A program made the position numbers and the translations under genes. The notes beneath the pieces are model-generated. The model saw only the letters and a program-made list of their open reading frames with translations. It did no database searches and was not told the origin of the DNA. From Gammaproteobacteria bacterium (lineage in GTDB: Bacteria; Pseudomonadota; Gammaproteobacteria; Pseudomonadales; Pseudohongiellaceae), in NCBI GenBank assembly GCA_017853205.1, contig JAFMKB010000002.1:53962-117961 (forward strand): a stretch of DNA of 64,000 nucleotides, in the 5' to 3' direction. Shown piece after piece: positions 54,664 to 64,000 of this stretch; positions within the stretch are counted from its first letter, which is position 1; every line of letters begins with the position of its first letter.

Positions 54664-57264
54664 TTAGCCGATAGCGACTTCGCGAATATTAGTCAGTGGA
54701 ATCGACTTCGCGCGCTCTGCTGCCTTCATGTATGACTCAATCTCGTTAAAGTTCAGATAGCGGTAGATGTTGTCAGACATTGTGTTGATATTGCCCATAT
54801 AAGACATGTATTCATCCATCGTTGGTATCTTGCCGAGCGCAGCACTTACTGCAGCGAGCTCGGAAGAGGCGAGATACACATTCGCGCCTTGGCCTAGGCG
54901 ATTAGGGAAGTTTCGCGTCGATGTTGAGACTACGGTTGAATTGGGTGCGACCCGTGCCTGGTTACCCATACATAACGAGCAACCTGGCATTTCTGTGCGA
55001 GCGCCAGATACTCCGAAGACATTATAAATGCCTTCTTCGGTGAGTTGGTGCTCGTCCATCTTCGTTGGTGGCGCAATCCAAAGCTTGGTGGGTAAGGCAC
55101 CGTCTACCTGCTTTAAAACTTCACTTGCAGCACGGAAGTGCCCGATGTTTGTCATACAGGAGCCAATGAACACTTCGTCGATCTTAGTGTTTTGTACCTC
55201 GGACAGTGGCTTCACGTCGTCTGGGTCATTAGGACAGGCAAGGAGGGGCTCTTTAATCTCATTGAGATCGATTTCGATGATTTTATAGTATTCAGCATCG
55301 GCGTCAGGCTCCATCAGCTCAGGATTCGCAAGCCAAGCTTCCATTGCTTGCGCGCGGCGCTCGAGCGTGCGGGCATCTTGGTAGCCTTGCTCAATCATCC
55401 AGCGCAGCAGAGTGATGTTCGACTTGAAATACTCTTCTATCGGCTCACGGCCAAGTCGGATGGTACAGCCGCCAGCCGAGCGCTCTGCTGAGGCGTCCGA
55501 GATTTCGAAAGCCTGTTCAACCTTCAGGTTTGGCAGTCCTTCGATCTCGAGGATGCGGCCAGAAAAGATGTTCTTCTTTCCTTTTTTCTCGAGGGTTAGG
55601 TCACCGCTCTGAAGCGCTGCATAGGGGATCGCGTTAACGAGGTCGCGCAGAGTGATGCCTGGCTGCATCTCACCTTTAAAGCGGACTAATACCGACTCTG
55701 GCATATCGAGAGGCATTACGCCTGTCGCGGCGGCGAAGGCTACAAGACCCGATCCTGCCGGGAAGGAAATGCCAATAGGGAAACGCGTATGGGAGTCGCC
55801 GCCGGTGCCGACTGTGTCGGGTAGCAACATCCTGTTTAGCCACGAGTGAATGATACCGTCGCCTGGGCGCAGCGAAACGCCGCCGCGCGTGTGTATAAAG
55901 TCGGGCAGCGTGTGCTGAGTCTCGATATCGACTGGCTTAGGGTAGGCAGCCGTGTGACAGAAAGACTGCATAACCAGGTCGGCAGAGAAGCCAAGACAGG
56001 CAAGGTCTTTGAGTTCGTCACGCGTCATAGGCCCGGTTGTGTCTTGGCTGCCGACTGTCGTCATGCGTGGCTCGCAGTAGTCGCCAGGACGCACGCCTGG
56101 AACGTTACATGCCTTGCCCACCATTTTCTGCGCAAGCGTGAAGCCTTTGTCGGATGCAGCTGCAGTCACCATCGAGCGGAACACGGTTGAGGCTTCGAGA
56201 CCGAGTTCTTCGCGTGCGCGCTGTGTCAGACCGCGACCGATAATGAGTGGAATGCGGCCGCCCGCGCGGACTTCATCAAGCAAAACGTCGGTTTTGAGTT
56301 CGAACTCTGTGATGACTTCCTCTGTGCCATGTCGCGTAATTTTGCCAGCGTAGACGTCGATATCGATGATGTCGCCTGTATTGAGATTGTCGACGTCACA
56401 TTCGAAGGGTAGGGCGCCGGCATCTTCCATAGTGTTGAAGAAGATAGGTGCAATCTTACCGCCAATGCACACCCCACCATCTCGTTTGTTAGGGATGTAG
56501 GGGATATCGTCGCCGATATACCACAGTACGGAATTCGTCGCAGACTTACGCGATGAGCCTGTGCCCATTACATCGCCAACAAGCGCCACAGGGTGGCCGG
56601 TTTTTTCAAGCTCTTTGATCTGCGCCGCGGCGTCGGTGACGCCTTCGCGTGGATTTTTGTACATGGCTTTCGCATGCAGGGGGATATCGGGGCGCGACCA
56701 GGCGTCTTGTGCTGGCGAGAGATCGTCGGTATTCGTCTCACCGGGAACTTTAAAGACAGCGACAGTTAGCTTCTGCGGCAACTCAGGCTTGTTCGTGAAC
56801 CATTCGGCGTCTGCCCATGATTGCATTACGCGTTTCGCGTTGGCATTACCGGCCTTTGCTTTGCCTGCGACGTCATGGAACGCGTCAAACATGAGTAGCG
56901 TATGACACAGCTCATCGGCTGCATTGCTGCCGAGTTCTGCATCCTCAAGCAATTCAACCAGTGTTGCGATGTTATAGCCGCCTAGCATCGTGCCGAGTAG
57001 TTTCACCGCCAGCGCTCGGTCGATAAGAGGCGAGCTAACTTCGCCCTTTGCTACGGCGGACAGAAAGCCTGCCTTTACGTAAGCAGCCTCGTCTACGCCA
57101 GCGGGCACTCGGTTCGAAATGAGATCTACGATGAATTCGCCTTCACCCGCAGGTGGGTTTTTGAGCAGTTCGATTAGCTCGGCGACTTGTGCGGCAGAGA
57201 GTGGCTTAGGGACAATGCCCTCGGCTGCGCGTTCCGCGACATGGGCTCTGTAGGCTTCTAACAT
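54664..57264 (-). CDS. acnB: Bifunctional aconitate hydratase 2/2-methylisocitrate dehydratase
   Basis: An 866-residue AcnB-type aconitase of the TCA and methylcitrate cycles. The N-terminal HEAT-like domain ([42 protein letters not shown]) is specific to AcnB. The 4Fe-4S ligands are in FIGSCMTN and the [11 protein letters not shown] motif; [13 protein letters not shown] and [14 protein letters not shown] mark the active site. A good aaggaaa ribosome site precedes ATG 57264. AcnB in E. coli also binds RNA when the cluster is lost. Confidence 0.98.
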   Translation of the reverse strand: MLEAYRAHVAERAAEGIVPKPLSAAQVAELIELLKNPPAGEGEFIVDLISNRVPAGVDEAAYVKAGFLSAVAKGEVSSPLIDRALAVKLLGTMLGGYNIATLVELLEDAELGSNAADELCHTLLMFDAFHDVAGKAKAGNANAKRVMQSWADAEWFTNKPELPQKLTVAVFKVPGETNTDDLSPAQDAWSRPDIPLHAKAMYKNPREGVTDAAAQIKELEKTGHPVALVGDVMGTGSSRKSATNSVLWYIGDDIPYIPNKRDGGVCIGGKIAPIFFNTMEDAGALPFECDVDNLNTGDIIDIDVYAGKITRHGTEEVITEFELKTDVLLDEVRAGGRIPLIIGRGLTQRAREELGLEASTVFRSMVTAAASDKGFTLAQKMVGKACNVPGVRPGDYCEPRMTTVGSQDTTGPMTRDELKDLACLGFSADLVMQSFCHTAAYPKPVDIETQHTLPDFIHTRGGVSLRPGDGIIHSWLNRMLLPDTVGTGGDSHTRFPIGISFPAGSGLVAFAAATGVMPLDMPESVLVRFKGEMQPGITLRDLVNAIPYAALQSGDLTLEKKGKKNIFSGRILEIEGLPNLKVEQAFEISDASAERSAGGCTIRLGREPIEEYFKSNITLLRWMIEQGYQDARTLERRAQAMEAWLANPELMEPDADAEYYKIIEIDLNEIKEPLLACPNDPDDVKPLSEVQNTKIDEVFIGSCMTNIGHFRAASEVLKQVDGALPTKLWIAPPTKMDEHQLTEEGIYNVFGVSGARTEMPGCSLCMGNQARVAPNSTVVSTSTRNFPNRLGQGANVYLASSELAAVSAALGKIPTMDEYMSYMGNINTMSDNIYRYLNFNEIESYMKAAERAKSIPLTNIREVAIG

Positions 57265-57545
57265 AAAATTTCCTTGGGGCTTCGATGCCAGATGTGATCA
57301 AAAAGAATGGCGGAGGGGAGTCGAGTCGCACGGGTCACGAAATCGTCGAATTTCCCTTAATTTTGAGCGCCCAAGTCTACTGGTTTTGTCGCTTAAAATC
57401 CAGATGAAGGCGCGGAGCGTATGCTCGAACAACTCGCCGATTGATGTCAGTCGTACGCTTCAAGCATAAGTGGCGGACTTTGCTTCGAAGACGTGGAGGT
57501 TTAGACTCGCTCGCTTAGTTTATGAGATACCCTTGAGAGTTTCCT

Positions 57546-57998
57546 ATGAAAACCCCGCAAGCTCCCGTTAAAACACCCTGCATCGGCATTTGCTCTACCA
57601 CTTCTGTTGGGGATTGGGTATGCCGTGGGTGTAAACGCTATTCGACGGAAGTTATTGGCTGGATATCTTTTGGAGAAGAGGAGAAAGCTGCGGTAATGCG
57701 GCGAATCGAGAAGCTCAATACGCAGATCCTCGAGGAAAAATTCGCCATCGATTCTGAGGATGACCTTCGCGCCGGTCTGCGGCGACTGAGTGTGCCCTAT
57801 GACCCTGCGCTTTCTCCCTATTGCTGGCTGCACAATCTGCTCAAAAAAGCGCATCACCGAATCTCGACGCTCGAGGGGTTTGGCGTGAGTGTCAGACCCG
57901 ACTACGCAGGTCTTAGTTTGGGGCAGCTAGAGCAGCAGGTCGAGCAGGAGATATTGGCGCTCACGCAGGCGCATGCAGAGCGTTACCGCGTCACTTAG
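57546..57998 (+). CDS. DUF1289 domain-containing protein
   Basis: A 150-residue protein. The N-terminal DUF1289 domain has the signature PCIGICSTTSVGDWVCRGCKRYSTEVIGW, with cysteines 12, 16, 26 and 29 able to bind a metal. The remaining helical part (about 60-150) is longer than in most DUF1289 proteins. A role as a metal-binding regulator has been suggested for the family. The gap to the next gene contains an operator-like dyad. Confidence 0.85.
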   Translation: MKTPQAPVKTPCIGICSTTSVGDWVCRGCKRYSTEVIGWISFGEEEKAAVMRRIEKLNTQILEEKFAIDSEDDLRAGLRRLSVPYDPALSPYCWLHNLLKKAHHRISTLEGFGVSVRPDYAGLSLGQLEQQVEQEILALTQAHAERYRVT

Positions 57999-58032
57999 TT
58001 TTTATCGTAACCCCTTGGCTGTCTAGAATTGT

Positions 58033-58049
58033 ACGCTCTTAAAGAGTGT
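58033..58049. repeat. 17-bp dyad in the convergent gap after the DUF1289 gene
   Basis: ACGCTCTTAAAGAGTGT is an inverted repeat with one mismatch around a central A. It lies between a TTGTAC (58029-58034) and a TATAGT (58050-58055) spaced 15 nt apart. No gene follows on the plus strand, so the role is unclear. Confidence 0.3.
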
Positions 58050-58088
58050 TATAGTAAGCTTTATTTTAGATTAATTTTTACCTATAAC

Positions 58089-58835
58089 TTATTGAAATTT
58101 ATATTCAATAAGGGATATTTTCCCTTCCTCTAGACTCGCGACCCATGCGCTGGAGCCCCAATCCCCTAGCACGGTACGGTGCGCTATGCCGGCGTCTTGG
58201 TTTCGATCGGCAAGTCCGATTTCATGCACCGCGGGTCTGTGCGTGTGCCCGTGCAGCAAGTCTTTAACGCCATAGTTGTTGAGCGCCTGATTCACTGCTG
58301 ACTGGTTGACGTCCATAATGTCATTTGCTTTCGTGGCGGTAGCCTCGCGGCTTTGTGCGCGCGCCTGAGAGGCAAAGGCGAGACGTTCCTCTAGCGGTTG
58401 GGCTAAGAATGTCGCCTGCCAAGCCGGTTGTCTGACCAGACTGCGAAACGCCTGATAGTCAGTATCATCGGTGCAGAGCGAATCTCCGTGCATTAACAGG
58501 ATTTCGCGCGAGCCGCTTGTGATGATCTCGGGCTCGGTCATGAGCCTTGCGCTGCAGCGCGCAGCGTAAGCGTTGCCAATTAGGAAATCTCGATTGCCGT
58601 GCATTATCGCAATCTCTGCTCCTGCCTTGGCAAAATCTGTGAGGGCCACAGCGACCGAATCGGCCAGCTCGGACGGCGCGTCGTCTCCGATCCACATCTC
58701 GAAAAGGTCGCCGAGGATGAACAGCTGCGAGCACTTATTCCTATAATGGTCCAGAAAGCCCAAGAAAGCCTGAGTCAAATCAGGACGCGAGTCCTGAAGG
58801 TGCAAATCCGAGATTAAGAGTATCGGTCTGCTCAA
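58089..58835 (-). CDS. lpxH: UDP-2,3-diacylglucosamine diphosphatase LpxH
   Basis: A 248-residue metallophosphoesterase of lipid A synthesis that makes lipid X. All five signature blocks are there: LLISDLHLQDSRP, GDLFEMWIGDD, HGNRDFLIG, LMHGDSLCTDD and HGHTHRPAVH, binding two Mn ions. The 3' end overlaps a small AT-rich inverted repeat (58089-58111). It follows ppiB after 6 nt, so the two are one transcription unit, the order seen in Pseudomonas. Confidence 0.96.
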   Translation of the reverse strand: MSRPILLISDLHLQDSRPDLTQAFLGFLDHYRNKCSQLFILGDLFEMWIGDDAPSELADSVAVALTDFAKAGAEIAIMHGNRDFLIGNAYAARCSARLMTEPEIITSGSREILLMHGDSLCTDDTDYQAFRSLVRQPAWQATFLAQPLEERLAFASQARAQSREATATKANDIMDVNQSAVNQALNNYGVKDLLHGHTHRPAVHEIGLADRNQDAGIAHRTVLGDWGSSAWVASLEEGKISLIEYKFQ

Positions 58836-58841
58836 CGCTGC

Positions 58842-59339
58842 CTACTCTTCGCTGACAGTCACTGATTCGATTATTACGTCCTCAGTTGGCACGTCTTGAT
58901 GACCTCCCATAGACCCTGTTTTGCAGCTTTTAATTTTGTTCACGACATCCATACCGTCGATCACCTTACCGAATACCGCATATCCCCAACCCTGCGGGCT
59001 TGGGCTTGTATGATTGAGAAATCCGTTGTCGCCAACGTTAATGAAAAATTGCGAGGTTGCTGAATGCGGGTCGGAGGTGCGGGCCATCGCGATTGAGCCG
59101 ATGACATTGGGAAGGCCGTTGTCTGCTTCGTTTTTGATTGGTTCGCCATTGGCTTTCTGTTTTAGCCCAGGCTCAAAGCCGCCACCTTGTATCATGAAGT
59201 TGTCGATAACCCGATGAAAGATCGTGCCGTCGTAGAATCCGCTCTTGGCGTAATCGAGGAAATTGGCAGCAGAAATAGGCGCTTTGTCGAAATTCAGTTC
59301 AAGGGTGATCGCGCCGTGGTTTGTGTTTAAGACAATCAT
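58842..59339 (-). CDS. ppiB: Cyclophilin-type peptidyl-prolyl isomerase PpiB
   Basis: A 165-residue cytoplasmic cyclophilin. [19 protein letters not shown] and [25 protein letters not shown] are family motifs with the catalytic Arg (in FHRV). No signal peptide, so it is the cytosolic PpiB type. It leads a unit with lpxH and is divergent from glnS. Confidence 0.96.
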   Translation of the reverse strand: MIVLNTNHGAITLELNFDKAPISAANFLDYAKSGFYDGTIFHRVIDNFMIQGGGFEPGLKQKANGEPIKNEADNGLPNVIGSIAMARTSDPHSATSQFFINVGDNGFLNHTSPSPQGWGYAVFGKVIDGMDVVNKIKSCKTGSMGGHQDVPTEDVIIESVTVSEE

Positions 59340-59485
59340 TTGGGCTTCCTGAGGTCAAAATAGATAGTGAGTGAAAGTTGGCGTTTTCGCCGCATCGGGT
59401 TCGCGCGACGCTTTCGTAATCGGCTATAATACGCGCTTTGTCAGACCCTTTATAGGGTTCGCGTAGCGTCAGGAAGCAAAACAGA

Positions 59486-61213
59486 ATGACTAATTCCAGT
59501 ATCTCAAAAGAATCCGAAGGTTCGGACGCGCCGAGTTCGAATTTTATTCGGCACATTGTTGCTGAAGATCTCGCGAACAATCGGCATGCAGGCAGGGTAC
59601 ATACTCGTTTCCCGCCAGAACCAAATGGCTATTTACATATTGGTCATGCGAAGTCGATCTGCCTTAACTTCGGCATTGCCGCTGAGAATAACGGTCAGTG
59701 CAATCTACGCTTCGATGATACAAACCCTGAAAAAGAGAGCCAAGAATTTGTCGATGCGATCAAAGAGAATATCACTTGGCTCGGCTTTAATTGGTCGGGT
59801 GACGTGCGTTATTCCTCTTCGTATTTCGAACAACTCTATCAGTTTGGCGTCCAGCTTATCGAAAAAGGGCTTGCTTATGTTTGTGATCTTAGCGCCGACG
59901 AAGCTCGCGAATTCCGTGGTACGCTGACCGATGCTGGTCGTAACAGTCCTTATAGAGAGCGTTCAATAGCCGAAAATCTGAACTTATTCGCGCGCATGCG
60001 AGAAGGGGAGTTTGCGGATGGCGCCTGCAGCCTGCGAGCTAAAATTGACATGGCGTCTCCCAATATCAATATGCGTGATCCGGTGCTCTATCGCATTAGG
60101 CATATTCGACATCATCAGACAGGGGATGCATGGTGTATTTATCCAACATACGATTATACACACTGCATCAGCGATGCTATCGAAGGCATTACGCACTCGT
60201 TGTGCACTCTCGAGTTTGAAGACCATCGGCCACTCTACGACTGGATATTAACTAGCTTAGATCTAGATTCGGTTAAGCAGGCGAGTGATCTTGCTGAGTC
60301 AGACATTCCCTACGTGCTGCCAAAACAGACAGAATTTGCCAAGCTCAAGATTAATTACACAGTAGTAGGTAAGCGTAAACTCAAACAGCTTGTCGATGAA
60401 GGACTGGTTCAAGGCTGGGATGATCCGCGTATGCCTACTCTTGCGGGTATGCGCAGGCGCGGCTACACGGCAGCATCGCTACGCAATTTCTGTGAGAGCG
60501 TTGGGGTCGCACGGAGCGAAAGTCAGGTTGATATAAGCATGCTCGAACATGCACTGCGCGAAGATCTCGACAGTAACGCGCCTCGCGCTATGTGTGTGTT
60601 GCGTCCTTTAAAGGTAACGCTGACCAATTTGCCCGGTCCGATTGAGTTATCGCTGCAGAACCATCCTAAAAAAGAAGAGATGGGACGTAGGACTGTTCCG
60701 CTTACCTCCGAAATCGTTATTGATCGTGACGACTTCCGCGAAGAGTTGGAGCCCGGCTTTAAGCGTCTCGTGAATGGAGGTGAGGTGCGTCTACGCGGCG
60801 CCTACGTTATCCGGTGCGACGAGGTTGAGCGCGACGCTCAGGGAGAAATTGCGCATCTCAAGTGCAGTGTAGATTTGGCTACTCTGGGTAAAAATCCCGA
60901 GGGGCGCAAAGTGAAAGGGGTGATCCACTGGGTATCCGCCACGCAGGGTGTGCCTGCCTCAGTGCGTTTGTATGACAGGTTGTTTACCGTTGAAAACCCT
61001 GAAAGCAAGGAAATTGACGATTTTAGGACCTTGCTCAATCCTGATTCACTTACCGTTCTTGAAGGTTGTTTGGTTGAACCCGCGGCGGCGTCACCTAGTT
61101 CAGCATTGAGCTTTCAATTCGAGCGTGAGGGGTATTTTACCCGCGACACCTTGGACTCTACCGACGACAAGCTCGTGTTTAATCAAACCATAGGTCTTCG
61201 CGCATCCCATTGA
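59486..61213 (+). CDS. glnS: Glutamine--tRNA ligase
   Basis: A 575-residue class I synthetase. HIGH (residues 51-54, [12 protein letters not shown]) and the KMSKS-like loop VVGKRKL are recognised; [31 protein letters not shown] and RPLKVTLTN belong to the catalytic and anticodon-binding parts. Direct charging of tRNA-Gln rather than the Glu-amidation route is implied. A TATAAT hexamer (59425-59430) lies upstream without a matching -35. It is followed by cysS after 70 nt, a common gammaproteobacterial pair. Confidence 0.97.
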   Translation: MTNSSISKESEGSDAPSSNFIRHIVAEDLANNRHAGRVHTRFPPEPNGYLHIGHAKSICLNFGIAAENNGQCNLRFDDTNPEKESQEFVDAIKENITWLGFNWSGDVRYSSSYFEQLYQFGVQLIEKGLAYVCDLSADEAREFRGTLTDAGRNSPYRERSIAENLNLFARMREGEFADGACSLRAKIDMASPNINMRDPVLYRIRHIRHHQTGDAWCIYPTYDYTHCISDAIEGITHSLCTLEFEDHRPLYDWILTSLDLDSVKQASDLAESDIPYVLPKQTEFAKLKINYTVVGKRKLKQLVDEGLVQGWDDPRMPTLAGMRRRGYTAASLRNFCESVGVARSESQVDISMLEHALREDLDSNAPRAMCVLRPLKVTLTNLPGPIELSLQNHPKKEEMGRRTVPLTSEIVIDRDDFREELEPGFKRLVNGGEVRLRGAYVIRCDEVERDAQGEIAHLKCSVDLATLGKNPEGRKVKGVIHWVSATQGVPASVRLYDRLFTVENPESKEIDDFRTLLNPDSLTVLEGCLVEPAAASPSSALSFQFEREGYFTRDTLDSTDDKLVFNQTIGLRASH

Positions 61214-61283
61214 ACGTGCCAACCGCGCGGTACTCAATAGCCGCACACGAGAGCCATAGGTAGTTAGTACCAAGAAATCATTT

Positions 61284-62684
61284 ATGAAAATTTACAACAG
61301 CTTTACTCAGACCAAAGAAGAATTTGTCCCGCGGGAGGCCGGCAAGGTCGGCATCTACGTATGCGGCATTACGACCTATGACTATCTTCACCTCGGGCAT
61401 GCTCGAATGCTCGTCGCATTTGATGTCGTGACCCGCTACCTGCGTTCTAAGGGATTCTCGGTAGAATATGTGCGTAACATCACCGACATAGACGACAAGA
61501 TTATCAATCGGGCAAATGAGAACGGTGAGCATTTTACCGATCTCACGTCGCGCTTTATTGATGCTATGCACGAAGACGAGTCGGCACTTGGTGTTTTACC
61601 GCCGGATCAAGAGCCCCGCGCAACAGCCCACATTGGTGAAATAGTGTCTTTAATTCAGACGCTAATCGAGAAGGATCATGCTTATCCAGCCGCCAATGGC
61701 GATGTCTATTTCTCGGTGAGTAGTTTCGATGACTACGGTAAGCTTTCTAAAAAGAAGATGGATGAATTGTTGGACGGCGCGCGCATCGAAATTGGGGAGT
61801 TGAAACGCGACCCGCGCGATTTTGTCCTGTGGAAGCGAGCAGAGGAGGGCGGGGTTGGTTGGGATTCTCCGTGGGGCTATGGGCGCCCAGGATGGCATAT
61901 CGAATGCTCTGCGATGTCTTCGTGCTGCTTGGGAGACACATTCGATATTCATGGAGGAGGATCTGACCTGCTATTCCCTCACCACGAAAATGAGATCGCA
62001 CAGAGTGAGGCGGCAACCGGCGTTAAATTCGCTAATTTATGGATGCATAACGGACCACTTCGCGTTGATAACGAAAAAATGTCTAAGTCGCTAGGCAACT
62101 TTTTTACTGTTCGCGAAGTGCTCAAGGTTTACGATGCCGAGGTGCTCCGTCACCTGCTTATTGCGAGTCATTACAGGAGCGCCATCAATTATAGTGAACA
62201 AAGTCTGCAGCAGTCCGAAAGTACGCTCGAGCGCTTCTACAATGCGCTGAAGGGTCTTGACACTGCGGGTGCGAAGACGCTGACCAACAGTCGCTTCGAA
62301 AAAGCGTTTGTCGCGGCCATGGATGATGATTTTAACACTGCCGAGGCATTCGCTGTGCTGATGGACGTAGTGAAGGAAATTAATCGGCTTAAGGCCGAAA
62401 GCGAAAGCGACTTAGGTACCGTCAATCAGCTAGGGGCATTGCTTGTTCGCCTAGGCTCAGTGTTGGGGATTCTGCAGCGCACCCCCGAAGCGTTTCTGCG
62501 CCGAGGAATGGACGAGTCAGTCGATGCGAATCATATCGAGGCATTAATTGCCGCGAGAAAGCAGGCGCGTGCCGACAAGAATTGGGCTGAGGCTGATAGG
62601 ATTAGAGATGAATTAGCGGCGCTCCACGTTGTTGTGGAAGATGGAGCAAGCGGCGGGAGTGGCTGGCGTATCGACGCGCCGTAG
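61284..62684 (+). CDS. cysS: Cysteine--tRNA ligase
   Basis: A 466-residue class I synthetase. VCGITTYDYLHLGHAR carries the zinc-binding Cys27 and HIGH-like HLGH (36-39). DNEKMSKSLGN has KMSKS at 265-269. The HSGG-like zinc motif in the middle includes HIECSAMSS and HHENEIAQSEA. A normal length. It ends close to a perfect 9-bp hairpin and the tRNA-Pro gene. Confidence 0.97.
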   Translation: MKIYNSFTQTKEEFVPREAGKVGIYVCGITTYDYLHLGHARMLVAFDVVTRYLRSKGFSVEYVRNITDIDDKIINRANENGEHFTDLTSRFIDAMHEDESALGVLPPDQEPRATAHIGEIVSLIQTLIEKDHAYPAANGDVYFSVSSFDDYGKLSKKKMDELLDGARIEIGELKRDPRDFVLWKRAEEGGVGWDSPWGYGRPGWHIECSAMSSCCLGDTFDIHGGGSDLLFPHHENEIAQSEAATGVKFANLWMHNGPLRVDNEKMSKSLGNFFTVREVLKVYDAEVLRHLLIASHYRSAINYSEQSLQQSESTLERFYNALKGLDTAGAKTLTNSRFEKAFVAAMDDDFNTAEAFAVLMDVVKEINRLKAESESDLGTVNQLGALLVRLGSVLGILQRTPEAFLRRGMDESVDANHIEALIAARKQARADKNWAEADRIRDELAALHVVVEDGASGGSGWRIDAP

Positions 62685-62834
62685 TGTCAATATGCTGCTT
62701 AAATCGTTGACGAAGAGTGCCGACATCAGTATGATGCCGCTCTCTCGAATCGGGCTCGCAATCAGCGGGGGCGAAGAGAGTACAGGTTTGCTTGCCTGCT
62801 TTGTCTCGACATAGAATTCAAGGTAAGCTAAACC

Positions 62835-62855
62835 TAGTGAGGAGAATCCTCACTA
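62835..62855. repeat. Perfect 9-bp hairpin before tRNA-Pro
   Basis: TAGTGAGGA (62835-62843) and TCCTCACTA (62847-62855) are perfect inverted arms with a GAA loop. It sits just upstream of tRNA-Pro and lacks a U tract. It may be an operator, a processing signal or a weak terminator for cysS. Confidence 0.5.
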
Positions 62856-62864
62856 AATCCTTAT

Positions 62865-62941
62865 CGGGGTATAGCGCAGTCTGGTAGCGCGCTTGCTTTG
62901 GGAGCAAGATGTCGGGAGTTCAAATCTCTCTACCCCGACCA
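62865..62941 (+). tRNA. tRNA-Pro(UGG)
   Basis: A 77-nt cloverleaf with acceptor arms CGGGGTA (62865-62871) and TACCCCG (62931-62937), the anticodon stem CTTGC/GCAAG and loop TTTGGGA (anticodon TGG). CCA is encoded. Confidence 0.97.
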
Positions 62942-63085
62942 ATTCGGCATTACGCCATCGACGCAGTCGTGGCGTGTTCGCTTTTCGAAGGAACGCATTC
63001 CTCCGATTGGCGCCAGAGTCTCAGGCTTTCTCGAGGTTGCTCGAATGTCATTAGAGGACTCATTTGGCGCCAGACCACGATCAGT

Positions 63086-63162
63086 GGTGACTGTAGCTCA
63101 GCTGGTAGAGCCCTGGACTGTGACTCCGGTGGTCGCGGGTTCGAACCCCGTCAGTCACCCCA
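63086..63162 (+). tRNA. tRNA-His(GUG)
   Basis: A cloverleaf with acceptor arms GTGACTG (63087-63093) and CAGTCAC (63152-63158), plus the genome-encoded extra G (63086) opposite C73 that is specific to tRNA-His. Anticodon loop CTGTGAC (anticodon GTG); CCA is encoded. Confidence 0.96.
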
Positions 63163-63310
63163 CTATTTTCTCCTAACTTCCCCTCCTTTTATCTCTCATT
63201 CTCTGCGTCTGCGCCTATTCTCTGTGGCTACTTTTTCGGCGCCGGAGGGTTCTGTGCAGGGCATGTAGGTCCTCATCCTCAGAATTTATTGCGTAAATCT
63301 CAGCAAACAT

Positions 63311-63339
63311 TTAGTTCGCCTCAGTTATTAGTGTAGACT
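63311..63339 (+). promoter_or_regulatory. Weak promoter candidate for tRNA-Arg
   Basis: TTAGTT (63311-63316) and TAGACT (63334-63339) are spaced 17 nt apart, ahead of tRNA-Arg. The match is partial. Confidence 0.35.
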
Positions 63340-63355
63340 TATGCCCGCACAGCAG

Positions 63356-63432
63356 GCGCCCGTAGCTCAATCGGATAGAGCACCGGCCTTCTAAGCCGGG
63401 GGTTGCAGGTTCGATTCCTGCCGGGCGCGCCA
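63356..63432 (+). tRNA. tRNA-Arg(UCU)
   Basis: A 77-nt cloverleaf with acceptor arms GCGCCCG (63356-63362) and CGGGCGC (63422-63428), anticodon stem CCGGC/GCCGG and loop CTTCTAA (anticodon TCT). G discriminator; CCA is encoded. Confidence 0.97.
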
Positions 63433-63638
63433 ATCGCGTGATTAATCTTTTTTTATATTTGTCGGCTTATCAATAGGTTTTTTCTAATCCTATGATAAGA
63501 CTAGCCCAACACGCATCAATTGCCCAAACTAGTCGATCCACTGGCGTTATCATAGCGTTTCCCTCGATAGGAATTAAGGCCTGACCGGATCGAGGTCCAG
63601 CGAATAGCACTATGTCGTAGCCAAAGGATTGCTCGAAG

Positions 63639-64000
63639 ATGGCGCACCATTTTCCTGATCGGGAAGAATTTAAAGAACAGTTCTTTACGCTGTTAAAACC
63701 CGAAGCTGGATTTTATAAAGTTGTTCTAGTCTATAGCCTCGCGATTAGCTTGCTGACGCTTGCAGTGCCTCTATCGGTGCAGCTACTCGTCGATACCGTT
63801 GCAAACATCGCGCTTCCAAGAGCGGTTTTTCTCATAGCTTCCCTCCTTTTTGCGCTGCTTTTTTTCTCGGGCGTGATGTATGCCTTGCGAACCTACGCAA
63901 TGGAATTGTTTTCGCGGAAGATTTATTCGCGAATAGCAAGCGAGATGGCGATGACTGCTATGCTCGCGGAGTCGGACTACTTTGAAGAGAACCAACAGGC
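63639..64000 (+). CDS. ABC transporter transmembrane protein, partial
   Basis: The reading frame from ATG 63639 is open to the window edge, giving the first 120 or so residues. They start MAHHFPDREEFKEQFF, then two hydrophobic stretches follow (VVLVYSLAISLLTLAVPLSVQLLVDTVAN and VFLIASLLFALLFFSGVMYALR), and the intracellular-loop type ELFSRKIYSRIASEMAMTAMLAESDYFEENQQ is typical of the fused type of ABC exporter, like HlyB-related or peptide exporters. The ATPase part would be downstream. The frame ends in codon phase with no stop seen. Start assignment is moderate, with a gaag near the ATG. Confidence 0.75.
   Translation, partial: MAHHFPDREEFKEQFFTLLKPEAGFYKVVLVYSLAISLLTLAVPLSVQLLVDTVANIALPRAVFLIASLLFALLFFSGVMYALRTYAMELFSRKIYSRIASEMAMTAMLAESDYFEENQQ

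Noticed and set aside
62898..63268. Two overlapping frames over tRNA-Pro and tRNA-His
   Set aside because: Both are made of tRNA sequence plus spacer and lack support as proteins.
63783..63995. 70-codon minus-strand frame at the window edge
   Set aside because: It lies antisense to the ABC exporter, which has clear membrane-segment composition on the plus strand.

Overview
The window reads as a contiguous stretch of chromosome from a free-living gammaproteobacterium of roughly balanced GC. The order of the housekeeping genes is the main evidence: purN-purM beside a DUF2066 gene and hda; ruvC-ruvA-ruvB followed by tolQ-tolR-tolA-tolB-pal-cpoB; queE-queC, tRNA-Lys, nadA, bepA, tusA, a perM-like gene, dapA and bamC; a YeaC-DUF2797 gene pair just before pepN. 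All are typical of Gammaproteobacteria. A FleQ-like flagellar master regulator, a FlgM-like protein, MiaE, fused MnmC and RhlB-independent Lpx/Bam/Tol envelope genes fit the Pseudomonas/Cellvibrionales side of the class. A marine relative (Halieaceae/OM-type) is a guess from gene style, not something the sequence proves.

Layout. 1-4500: a DUF2239 protein, a membrane-anchored winged-helix protein with an unrecognised C-terminal domain, and a pair of small glycosyltransferase-type genes (TIGR04283/TIGR04282 style). 4079-6227: a FlgM-like gene divergent from a FleQ-like sigma-54 activator, with a nested dyad between them. 6231-13372: purine synthesis (purM, purN), DUF2066, hda, DUF2069, wrbA, proS and an HU-family protein with a lysine/alanine-rich tail. 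13790-19072: FmdB zinc ribbon, aspS, yebC and ruvCAB. 19355-24286: the Tol-Pal system and cpoB, without the usual ybgC. 24283-32231: queE, queC, tRNA-Lys, nadA, bepA, tusA, perM-like, dapA, bamC. 32248-40561: rmuC, miaE, an LRR lipoprotein, an FKBP isomerase, an M18 aminopeptidase, mnmC and prfB with its programmed frameshift. 40630-44499: lysS, ung, a ferredoxin-reductase-like flavoprotein and queD. 44752-48529: tRNA-Val and tRNA-Asp, then a PLP enzyme and a secreted metzincin-like protease, the most accessory-looking part. 48635-59339: nadK, rhomboid protease, yeaC, DUF2797, pepN, acnB, DUF1289, lpxH, ppiB. 59486-64000: glnS, cysS, a tRNA-Pro/His/Arg group and the start of an ABC transporter that runs off the window.

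How the genes work together: most of the window serves translation (proS, aspS, lysS, glnS, cysS, prfB, five tRNA types, and the tRNA-modifying queE/queC/queD, miaE, mnmC, tusA), the cell envelope (Tol-Pal, BamC, BepA, LpxH, DapA), and DNA maintenance (RuvABC, Ung, RmuC, Hda, HU). Compact packing is a clear trait: four convergent gene pairs share a 4-nt stop overlap and four tandem pairs have NTGA start/stop overlaps using TTG or GTG starts.

I see no CRISPR array, rRNA operon, insertion sequence, prophage, restriction, toxin-antitoxin or defence cluster, and no gene cluster that I would call a new system. The best leads are individual: the nested dyad upstream of the fleQ-like gene, the ToxR-like membrane winged-helix protein, the tailed HU protein with a LacI-type half-site pair in its upstream region, and the secreted metzincin.
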